Program-made: the position numbers and the translations under genes | Notes under the pieces: generated by a model | What the model was told of the DNA's origin: nothing | The model's input: only the letters and a program-made list of their open reading frames with translations | Databases searched by the model: none | DNA from: Oerskovia douganii | GTDB taxonomy: Bacteria > Actinomycetota > Actinomycetes > Actinomycetales > Cellulomonadaceae | Length of the DNA stretch: 50,010 nt | NCBI RefSeq assembly: GCF_015142735.1 | Contig: NZ_JACSPN010000028.1 | Coordinates: 1 to 50,010, forward strand | Reading direction: 5' to 3' | Part shown: in pieces, positions 7,676 through 15,915 of the stretch | Layout: each line of letters starts with the position of its first letter | Position numbering within the stretch: position 1 is the stretch's first letter

Positions 7676-8695
7676 ATGTCTTCCATGCCCCGACACCGTC
7701 CTCGGACCACCCGCGCCGCCCTCGCCACCTCCGTCGCCCTCGCGACGACGCTCGCGCTGGGTGCCTGCGGGTCCGGGGGGACGTCGGGCGGCGGTGGGGC
7801 CGGGGAGAGCGCCGGTGACGGCGCCCTCGAGGTGCTCGCCTCCTTCTACCCCCTGCAGTTCGTCGCCGAGCGCGTCGGCGGCGACCGCGTCGAGGTCTCC
7901 AACCTGACCCCGCCCGCCGCAGAGCCCCACGACCTCGAGCTCTCCCCCGCCCAGGCCCGCTCGATCGGGACGGCCGACCTCGTCGTCTACCAGTCCGGCT
8001 TCCAGGCCGCCGTCGACGAGGCCGTCGACGCGCGCGAGCCGGCGCACCTCGTCGACGCGACCGAGGCCGCCGGCCTCGAGGAGCACCCGGGCGAGTCGTC
8101 CGCGACCACGGACGACACGGCGGACGAGCACGCGGACGACTCCCATGCCTCCGACACCCACGACCACTCGTCGGACGGCGGCCTCGACCCGCACTTCTGG
8201 CTCGACCCCACGCGGCTGATCCCCGTCGCGGAGGAGGTCGCGGCCGAGCTCAGCGAGGTCGACCCCGACGGCGCCGACGAGTACGCGGCCAACCTCGCCG
8301 ACCTCACGGCGGACCTCACCGCGCTCGACGACGAGTTCACCCAGGGCCTCGCGAGCTGCACGAGCCCCTACCTCGTCACGTCGCACGAGGCGTTCGGCTA
8401 CCTCGCCGAGCGCTACGGGCTGGAGCAGATCGGGATCACGGGCATCGACCCCGAGGCCGAGCCCTCCCCCGCGCGGCTGCGCGAGGTCGCCGACATCATC
8501 CGCGACCACGGCGTGTCCACGATCTTCTTCGAGACCCTCACGAGCCCCAAGGTCACGCAGACCCTGGCGCAGGACGTGGGCGTCCAGGCCGCGGTCCTCG
8601 ACCCGCTCGAGGGCCTGAGCGACGGCGGCGGGGACTACCTCGACGTCATGCGGGCCAACCTGGAGGCGCTGCGCACCGGCCTGGTGTGCGCATGA
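7676..8695 (+). CDS. znuA: zinc (metal) ABC transporter substrate-binding lipoprotein
   Basis: 339-residue cluster A-I metal-binding protein. It has a signal peptide with lipobox LGAC (Cys31), an early FYPLQFVAERVGGD segment and a His/Asp-rich loop around residues 150-172 (DEHADDSHASDTHDH) typical of zinc-specific members. DPHFWLDP, TSHEAFGYL and FFETLTSPK follow, carrying conserved metal ligands. No SD is visible. GTG 7670, ATG 7676 and ATG 7685 are all in frame, so translation may be leaderless; 7676 is a choice, not proven. It is first in a coupled znuA-znuC-znuB-zur-dedA operon, overlapping znuC by ATGA. Confidence 0.92.
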   Translation: MSSMPRHRPRTTRAALATSVALATTLALGACGSGGTSGGGGAGESAGDGALEVLASFYPLQFVAERVGGDRVEVSNLTPPAAEPHDLELSPAQARSIGTADLVVYQSGFQAAVDEAVDAREPAHLVDATEAAGLEEHPGESSATTDDTADEHADDSHASDTHDHSSDGGLDPHFWLDPTRLIPVAEEVAAELSEVDPDGADEYAANLADLTADLTALDDEFTQGLASCTSPYLVTSHEAFGYLAERYGLEQIGITGIDPEAEPSPARLREVADIIRDHGVSTIFFETLTSPKVTQTLAQDVGVQAAVLDPLEGLSDGGGDYLDVMRANLEALRTGLVCA

Positions 8696-9561
8696 GCGCC
8701 CCGCTCGCCACGTCCCCGGCCGAGCCCCTCGCGGCCCGGCCACCGGCCATCGAGGCCCGCGGCGTCCACGTCCGGCTCGGCAGCAGCGACATCCTGCGCG
8801 GCGTCGACCTCACGGTCGCCCGCGGCGAGGTGGTCGCGCTGCTCGGCGCGAACGGCTCGGGCAAGTCGACGCTCGTGAAGTCCCTCGTGGGGATCGTGCC
8901 GCTCGCCGCGGGCCACGTCCGCCTCCTGGGCGCCGAGCTGGGACCCCGGGTCCCCTGGGCGCACCTGGGCTACGTGCCCCAGCGCGTCTCCGCCCAGACC
9001 GGCGTCCCCTCGACCGCGGAGGAGGTCGTGGCCTCGGGCCTCCTGCACGGTCGCCGCATCCGCCCGCCTCGCGGCTGGCGCGCCACGGCCCGCGAGGCCC
9101 TGGACCGCGTGGGCCTCGCCGACCGGGCGCACAGCGCCGTGCACGAGCTCTCCGGGGGCCAGCAGCAGCGCGTCCTCATCGCCCGGGCGCTCGCCCGTGG
9201 CCCCGAGCTCCTCATCCTCGACGAGCCCGTCGCGGGCGTCGACCAGCCCAGCCAGGAAGCGTTCGCCGCGACGCTCACCGAGCTCACGCGCGACGGCATG
9301 ACCGTCCTGGTCGTCCTGCACGAGCTCGGCGCGCTCGCCCCCCTCATCCAGCGGTGCGTGGTCCTGCGCCACGGCCTCGTGGTCCACGACGGGGAGCCCC
9401 CGCAGGCCACCGCCGCGCACGCGGGCCCGGACCACGAGCACCTGCACCCGCACGACGACGAGCACGGCGCCCCGGCCGGGATCGACATGGGGCTGACCGA
9501 CGCCCCGCTCACGCACCACACCCCCACCCCCGCCCGTGTCGACCGTGGAGCCGCCTCGTGA
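8692..9561 (+). CDS. znuC: zinc ABC transporter ATP-binding protein
   Basis: 289-residue ABC ATPase that powers zinc import. It has Walker A GANGSGKST (residues 52-60), the Q-loop region GYVPQR, ABC signature LSGGQQQR, Walker B LLILDEP and the H-loop VLHELG. A His-rich tail (DHEHLHPHDDEHG) may bind zinc. ATG 8692 overlaps the znuA stop as ATGA, so translation is probably coupled; a GTG two codons earlier is less likely. Confidence 0.94.
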   Translation: MSAPLATSPAEPLAARPPAIEARGVHVRLGSSDILRGVDLTVARGEVVALLGANGSGKSTLVKSLVGIVPLAAGHVRLLGAELGPRVPWAHLGYVPQRVSAQTGVPSTAEEVVASGLLHGRRIRPPRGWRATAREALDRVGLADRAHSAVHELSGGQQQRVLIARALARGPELLILDEPVAGVDQPSQEAFAATLTELTRDGMTVLVVLHELGALAPLIQRCVVLRHGLVVHDGEPPQATAAHAGPDHEHLHPHDDEHGAPAGIDMGLTDAPLTHHTPTPARVDRGAAS

Positions 9562-10490
9562 ACGCCCTCGACGAGCTGGTCGGTATGCTCACCGACCCCT
9601 TCATGCAGCGCGCCCTGATCGCGGCCGTGCTGGTCGGCGTGACCGCACCCGTCATGGGGACGTACCTCGTGCAGCGCAAGCTGTCCCTGCTCGGCGACGG
9701 GATCGGGCACGTGGCCCTCACGGGAGTGGCGCTCGGCTGGCTCGTCGGCGGCGCGATGGGCGTCGTGCCCGACGACGCCCTCGCGATCCCCGGCGCCGTG
9801 GTCGCGGCCGTGATCGGGTCGGTCGTCATCGAGATCGTGCGCGAGCGCGGCCGCACGAGCGGCGACGTGGCCCTGGCGCTCATGTTCTACGGCGGCATCG
9901 CGGGCGGCGTCCTGCTGATCGGCGTCGCGGGCGGCAGCTCGGGCAACCTCATGCAATACCTGTTCGGCTCGATCTCGAGCGTCTCGCCGACCGACCTGTG
10001 GCTGACCCTGGTCCTGGCGGTGCTCATCCTGGCCGTGGGCATGGGCCTGCGGGCCGCGTTGTTCGCGGTGAGCTACGACGAGGAGTTCTCCCGTGCGTCG
10101 GGCCTGCCCGTGCGCGCGCTCAACATCGCGATCGCCGTCATCGCTGCCCTGACCGTCACGGTCGCCATGCGTGTCGTGGGTCTGCTGCTCGTCAGCGCGC
10201 TCATGATCGTGCCCGTCGCGATCGCCCAGCTCGTGACCATCTCGTTCCGGCGGACCATGGCGCTGGCCATGGTCATCGGCGTCGTGGTGTGCGTGGTCGG
10301 GCTGTCCGTCACGTACTGGCAGACTCTGTCCCCGGGAGCCACGATCGTCGTCCTGGCGATCGCCCTCTACGCGGTCGTGGCGATCCTGCGGCCCGTGCTC
10401 GTCCGGCGCAAGCCGCGCGTGTCCCACGACCCGCACCCCGACATCCCCGACGACGTCCACGTGGAAGGTGGCGAGCGATGCAGCGCATGA
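9558..10490 (+). CDS. znuB: zinc ABC transporter permease
   Basis: 310-residue ABC-3 family membrane permease with about eight hydrophobic segments. MGTYLVQRKLSLLGDGIGH near the N-terminus is the usual family signature. The GTG start overlaps the znuC stop (GTGA). A longer in-frame extension upstream would overlap znuC by about 200 bp and is rejected. The C-terminal tail is charged and overlaps the zur start by 13 bp. Confidence 0.94.
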   Translation: MNALDELVGMLTDPFMQRALIAAVLVGVTAPVMGTYLVQRKLSLLGDGIGHVALTGVALGWLVGGAMGVVPDDALAIPGAVVAAVIGSVVIEIVRERGRTSGDVALALMFYGGIAGGVLLIGVAGGSSGNLMQYLFGSISSVSPTDLWLTLVLAVLILAVGMGLRAALFAVSYDEEFSRASGLPVRALNIAIAVIAALTVTVAMRVVGLLLVSALMIVPVAIAQLVTISFRRTMALAMVIGVVVCVVGLSVTYWQTLSPGATIVVLAIALYAVVAILRPVLVRRKPRVSHDPHPDIPDDVHVEGGERCSA

Positions 10491-10873
10491 CCCGTCAGCG
10501 GGCAGCAGTCTCCGACGCACTCGAGGACCTGCCCGACTTCCGCAGCGCGCAACAGCTCCACGAGCTGCTGCGCGCCCGCGGCGATGCGGTGGGTCTGGCC
10601 ACGGTCTACCGCACGCTGCAGACCCTGGCCGACGGCGGGTACGTCGACGTGCTGCGCACCGAGGACGGCGAGAGCCTGTACCGCAAGTGCGAGCGCAGCG
10701 AGCACCACCACCACCTGGTGTGCCGCGAGTGCGGCACGGCGGTCGAGATCGACGGCCCGACCGTCGAGACCTGGGCCTCCCAGGTGGGCACGGCCCACGG
10801 GTTCACGGACATCACCCACACGATCGAGCTCTTCGGCACGTGCGCGGCGTGCCGCGCGGGGAAGGTGTCATGA
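10478..10873 (+). CDS. zur: Fur-family transcriptional repressor, probably zinc-responsive Zur
   Basis: 131-residue Fur-family regulator. It has an N-terminal winged helix with the VGLATVYRTLQTLADGGYV recognition region and a C-terminal dimerisation/metal domain with HHHHLVCRECG (Cys82, Cys85) and CAAC (Cys122, Cys125) forming the structural zinc site. Its place at the end of the znuACB genes indicates Zur rather than Fur or PerR. GGAAGGTGG lies just before ATG 10478. It probably binds the box at 7648-7664 and closes an autoregulatory loop. Confidence 0.92.
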   Translation: MQRMTRQRAAVSDALEDLPDFRSAQQLHELLRARGDAVGLATVYRTLQTLADGGYVDVLRTEDGESLYRKCERSEHHHHLVCRECGTAVEIDGPTVETWASQVGTAHGFTDITHTIELFGTCAACRAGKVS

Positions 10874-11634
10874 GCGGGACGCTGCTGCTCTCCGGCCTGA
10901 CGGCGTCGCTCGCCCTGGTCCCTCACCTGCCCCACGCGCCCCAGGTCGTCGCGGCCGGGGAGTCGACGGGCATCTTCACGATCGACGGCGTCCCGTACTG
11001 GTTCATCTACGCCGCAGCGTTCCTGATCGTGTTCGTCCGGGCGCAGGCCACCTACTGGGTCGGTCGGGGCGTGGCCCGCGGCACGGGCAACACCCGGTGG
11101 GCCCGGCGTCTGGAGAGCGAGCGGGCCCAGCGGGCGATCGCCACGATCAACAAGTGGGGACCGATCGCCGTCACGCTGTCGTTCTTCACCGTCGGGGTCC
11201 AGACCGTCATCAACCTGACCGCCGGCTACACCCGCATGCGCCTCTCGCGCTATCTCGCGGCGCTCGTCCCCGGGTGCCTCATCTGGGCCGGGATCTGGAC
11301 GACGATCGGGATCGCTGCGTTCAACACGGCCGTGCTGATCGCGGCGAAGAGCCCGGTCGGGCTGGCCGTGCTCGTGCTGCTCGTCGCCGCGCTCGTCGCC
11401 TGGACCGTGGTCGCGGCGGGTCGGCGCCGTCGCGCACGGGCGGCGCAGGCCGCCTCCGGCGCTGCGGACGAGCCCACCGCCCAGGCCTCCGCCGACCTCG
11501 CCGCCGGGCCGGCGCCGTCGGGCAACCCGATGGGGGACGTCGCGGACCTGCTGCTCGAGCCCCAGGACGAACCCGCCGCGGGCGACGCCGCGCGGCCCGG
11601 GCAGCGGCCGACCTCCGAGGCGCCCCGCGACTGA
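10870..11634 (+). CDS. DedA/VTT-family membrane protein
   Basis: 254 residues with four or five hydrophobic segments. The central region RAQATYWVGRGVARGTGN...INKWGPIAVTLSFFTVGVQTVINLTAG resembles the DedA (SNARE-associated/VTT) fold, in which several members transport undecaprenyl phosphate or other lipids across the membrane. The C-terminal ~80 residues are Ala/Arg/Pro-rich and probably disordered and cytoplasmic. ATG 10870 overlaps the zur stop (ATGA), so it is apparently the last gene of the zinc operon. Whether it has a zinc-linked role is unknown. Confidence 0.8.
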   Translation: MSGTLLLSGLTASLALVPHLPHAPQVVAAGESTGIFTIDGVPYWFIYAAAFLIVFVRAQATYWVGRGVARGTGNTRWARRLESERAQRAIATINKWGPIAVTLSFFTVGVQTVINLTAGYTRMRLSRYLAALVPGCLIWAGIWTTIGIAAFNTAVLIAAKSPVGLAVLVLLVAALVAWTVVAAGRRRRARAAQAASGAADEPTAQASADLAAGPAPSGNPMGDVADLLLEPQDEPAAGDAARPGQRPTSEAPRD

Positions 11635-11650
11635 CGGGGGCGTTGCCGGG

Positions 11651-12028
11651 TCAGGAGATCTCGGTCGCGCTCTCGTCGGGTTCGCCCACGCAGAACTGGT
11701 TGCCCTGCGGGTCCGTGAGCACCGACCAGCGGTAGCCGGGGATCGTGTGCTCGGCGACCAGGGCCGCGCCGTCCGCGAGCAGGCGGGCGACCTCCGCCGC
11801 ACGGTCCGCGGTCGAGGCGTCGAGATGGATCCGGTTCTTGCCGGGCGTCGGGTCCTCGACCTTCTGGAAGCCCAGCACGGGCCCCGTGCCCTCCTGACGG
11901 GGGACGACCTCGAGGAACCAGCCGTCGGCCTCGTCGATCACCCGCCCGCCCGTCTGCCGGGCCCACCACTGCGCCAGCGGGCGCGGGTCGGTCGAGTCCA
12001 CCGTGACCATGCCGATCGTGAGAGTCAT
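11651..12028 (-). CDS. VOC-superfamily (glyoxalase/bleomycin-resistance-like) protein
   Basis: 125 residues with the VOC beta-alpha-beta-beta-beta pattern: MTLTIGMVTVDSTDPRPLAQWW at the start, RIHLDAST in the middle, and the terminal SVLTDPQGNQFCVGEP that is characteristic of the fold. The most similar subgroup is the cytoplasmic glyoxalase-like proteins common in actinobacteria. The substrate cannot be inferred. There is no strong SD. It is convergent with the dedA gene (17-bp gap) and lies downstream of uppS on the same strand, separated by the interleaved-repeat element at 12099-12150. Confidence 0.85.
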   Translation of the reverse strand: MTLTIGMVTVDSTDPRPLAQWWARQTGGRVIDEADGWFLEVVPRQEGTGPVLGFQKVEDPTPGKNRIHLDASTADRAAEVARLLADGAALVAEHTIPGYRWSVLTDPQGNQFCVGEPDESATEIS

Positions 12029-12098
12029 GCCCGGCACGCTAGCGACAAGCACCGACATGCGCAGGTCGGGCCGCACCGACCAGCGCACCGACCCGCGC

Positions 12099-12150
12099 GG
12101 GAGAAGGGCCGTGTCGAGGTGGAGCCTTCTCCGACACGAACCCTCCACCT
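12099..12150. repeat. three interleaved inverted repeats (A-B-C-A'-B'-C')
   Basis: GGAGAAGG (12100-12107), CGTGTCG (12110-12116) and AGGTGGAG (12117-12124) are followed in the same order by their exact reverse complements CCTTCTCC (12125-12132), CGACACG (12132-12138) and CTCCACCT (12143-12150). The helices cross each other, so a single strand can form either one hairpin at a time or a knotted fold. The element begins 6 nt after the uppS stop codon on the minus strand. A further hairpin CCCTC/GAGGG (12141-12145 with 12151-12155) overlaps its end. I know of no family with this layout. Confidence 0.75.
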
Positions 12151-12152
12151 GA
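12111..12152 (+). CDS. possible 13-residue small ORF inside the interleaved repeat element
   Basis: GTG to TGA encodes VSRWSLLRHEPST. GGGAG (12099-12103) sits 7 nt upstream, an ideal SD position. The SD region is arm A, the start codon lies in arm B, and arm A' covers Leu codons, so base pairing could control access to the start. It is antisense to the uppS 3' flank and no plus-strand gene lies close downstream, so it is not an obvious leader peptide. It may be chance. Confidence 0.2.
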   Translation: MSRWSLLRHEPST

Positions 12153-12155
12153 GGG

Positions 12156-12953
12156 TCAGGGAAGGTCGGCCGGCTCCGCCGCCTTGTCGACCGCCCCGCC
12201 GTAGCGCCGGTCACGGCTCGCGTACTCCTCGACCGCGCGCCACAGGCTGCGCCGGTCGACGTCCGGCCAGTGCTCGGGCAGGAACACCATCTCGGCGTAC
12301 GCGGCCTGCCAGATCATGAAGTTCGACGTGCGCTGCTCGCCCGAGGACCGCAGGAAGAGGTCCACGTCCGGCAGGTCGGGCTCGTCGAGGTACTTCGCGA
12401 CCGTCTTCTCGGTGACCTTCCTGGGGTCGAGACGGCCCGCCGCGACCTCCTGGGCGATGGCCTGCGCGGCGTCCGCGATCTCCGCGCGGCCACCGTAGTT
12501 CACGCACATCGTCAGGGTGCACGTGTCGTTGTCCTTGGTCAGCCGCTCGGCGTCCTCGAGCTCCTTGATGACCGAGCCCCACAGGCGCGGGCGCCGCCCG
12601 GCCCAGCGCATGCGCACGCCCCAGCTGCTCATCTCGTCGCGTCGGCGCCGGATCACGTCCCGGTTGAACTGCATGAGGAAGCGGACCTCCTCGGGCGAAC
12701 GCTTCCAGTTCTCGGTCGAGAACGCGTAGGCCGAGACGTGCTTGACGCCGATCTCGATCGCGCCGGCCACGACGTCGAGCAGCGCCGCCTCGCCCGCCTT
12801 GTGGCCCTCGGTGCGCGGCAGCCCCCTCTCGTTGGCCCACCGCCCGTTGCCGTCCATGACGATCGCCACGTGCTGCGGCACGAACCGGGCCGGGATCTTG
12901 GGCGCCGTGGCCCCCGAGGGGTGCGGCGGGGGCGGCTGGATCGGTCGAGCCAT
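12156..12953 (-). CDS. uppS: isoprenyl transferase (undecaprenyl/decaprenyl diphosphate synthase)
   Basis: 265-residue cis-prenyltransferase that condenses isopentenyl units into the lipid carrier for peptidoglycan and wall polymers. The catalytic Asp34 lies in [21 protein letters not shown] and the substrate-binding [17 protein letters not shown] follow, then the usual [12 protein letters not shown] ending. The start overlaps the recO stop as TGATG, so the two are translationally coupled. Confidence 0.96.
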   Translation of the reverse strand: MARPIQPPPPHPSGATAPKIPARFVPQHVAIVMDGNGRWANERGLPRTEGHKAGEAALLDVVAGAIEIGVKHVSAYAFSTENWKRSPEEVRFLMQFNRDVIRRRRDEMSSWGVRMRWAGRRPRLWGSVIKELEDAERLTKDNDTCTLTMCVNYGGRAEIADAAQAIAQEVAAGRLDPRKVTEKTVAKYLDEPDLPDVDLFLRSSGEQRTSNFMIWQAAYAEMVFLPEHWPDVDRRSLWRAVEEYASRDRRYGGAVDKAAEPADLP

Positions 12954-13735
12954 CAGGCCTCTCCCCCGGTCCGCGACGGGGCCGCTTCGTCTCGTTCCAC
13001 CATGCGCAGTGATCGCAACGTTCTCTCCAGGTGATATTGGCTGTAGGCGGCCACGAGACCGCTGGCCTCCTTGCGGTGGCGCACGTCCGACGCGTCCGCC
13101 ACGTCCCACTCGCCCGCGAGCAGCGCCGCGAGCAGGGAGAAGGTCTCCGGGGCCGGGGACGTCGAGCCGGGCGGGCGGCACCGTCCGCACACCGCCCCAC
13201 CCAGGGCCACCGCGAACGAGCGGTGCGGCCCGGGCTCCCCGCACCGCGAGCAGTCGGTGAAGCTCGGCGCCCACCCGGCGACCGCGAGGGCGCGCAGCAG
13301 GTAGGAGTCGAGGACCAGGCCCGGTGCGTGGGCGTGCCCCGCGAGCGAGCGCAGCGCCCCGGCGAGCAGCCAGAACTGCTGCACCGCGGGTTCCTTCTCG
13401 GCCTCGACGAGCCGCTCGGCCGTCTCCAGCATCGCGGCCCCTGCCGTGTAGAGCCCGTAGTCCTCGCAGATCGGGCGGGCGTATGCACCCACGGTCTCGG
13501 CCTGCGTCACGACGTCGAGCGAGCGGCCCACGTGGAGCTGGACGTCGACGAACATGAAGGGCTCCAGCCGCGCACCGAAGCGCGAGGACGTACGACGCAC
13601 CCCTTTGCCCACGGCCCGGACCTTGCCGTTCTCGCGGGTGAGCAGGGTGACGATGCGGTCGGCCTCGCCCAGCTTCTGGGCGCGGAGCACGATCGCTTCG
13701 TCTCGGTAGAGGACCACACCCCCATTGTCGGTCAT
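12953..13735 (-). CDS. recO: DNA repair protein RecO
   Basis: 260-residue RecO, which loads RecA on single-stranded DNA in the RecFOR pathway. The N-terminal OB fold carries [25 protein letters not shown], and the C-terminal half has a zinc site CSRCGEP...CGRC. ATG 13735 has no clear SD. A GTG six or seven codons later (before VLYRDE) would fit the usual RecO N-terminus equally well. recO-uppS downstream of leuA is standard for actinobacteria. Confidence 0.94.
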   Translation of the reverse strand: MTDNGGVVLYRDEAIVLRAQKLGEADRIVTLLTRENGKVRAVGKGVRRTSSRFGARLEPFMFVDVQLHVGRSLDVVTQAETVGAYARPICEDYGLYTAGAAMLETAERLVEAEKEPAVQQFWLLAGALRSLAGHAHAPGLVLDSYLLRALAVAGWAPSFTDCSRCGEPGPHRSFAVALGGAVCGRCRPPGSTSPAPETFSLLAALLAGEWDVADASDVRHRKEASGLVAAYSQYHLERTLRSLRMVERDEAAPSRTGGEA

Positions 13736-13780
13736 GGCACCGACGTCCCGGTGCACGGTCCACCCGCGGGCGCCCCGGAC

Positions 13781-13821
13781 GCCCGACGGGGTCCCACGCC
13801 GTCGGGCGCGGGACCCCGTCG
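13781..13821. terminator. leuA terminator with two alternative stems
   Basis: A perfect 12-bp stem (13784-13795 with 13810-13821) follows the leuA stop on the minus strand. A second perfect 9-bp stem, GCCCGACGG/CCGTCGGGC (13781-13789 with 13799-13807), uses overlapping bases, so the two exclude each other. The position between leuA and recO fits a terminator. The alternative fold may be a by-product of high G+C. Confidence 0.65.
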
Positions 13822-13836
13822 AGGGAGCCGGGAGCG

Positions 13837-15710
<1,874 letters not shown>

Positions 15711-15738
15711 GGAGCAGCTGTGTCACGTGCACGCTGTC

Positions 15739-15744
15739 ACTGTA
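15739..15744 (-). promoter_or_regulatory. -10 element of the leuL-leuA transcript
   Basis: TACAGT on the minus strand (15744-15739). The expected start, seven bases on, is base 15732, which is the first base of the leader GTG. There is no convincing -35, as in many actinobacterial promoters. Confidence 0.5.
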
Positions 15745-15792
15745 CTCCCGTCGGGGGCGACGCCGCGGGACGTCCCGGTGGATGGAACGGAC

Positions 15793-15892
15793 GAGGCGGC
15801 CCGACGGCGCCGCGTGAGCAGCGTCGTCGGGCCGCCTCACGACCGGACCGGGCGGCCCGACGACCCTGCTCGCGTGAGCGACGTCGTCGGGC
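15793..15892. terminator. tandem, related hairpins after the 15916-17964 gene
   Basis: Two hairpins of similar sequence follow each other: a 14-bp stem GAGGCGGCCCGACG/CGTCGGGCCGCCTC (15793-15806 with 15825-15838) and a 10-bp stem GCCCGACGAC/GTCGTCGGGC (15855-15864 with 15883-15892). Both have CGTGAGC in the loop, so they look like a duplicated unit. They separate the minus-strand LRV-protein gene from the leuA promoter and probably act as tandem terminators. The two units could also cross-pair. Confidence 0.6.
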
Positions 15893-15915
15893 GCGCCTCG
15901 GCGTGTCGCGCCGGG

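Noticed and set aside
9354-9557. Longer N-terminal extension of the znuB frame
   Set aside because: It would overlap znuC by about 200 bp. The family signature begins soon after GTG 9558, which overlaps the znuC stop in the usual coupled way.
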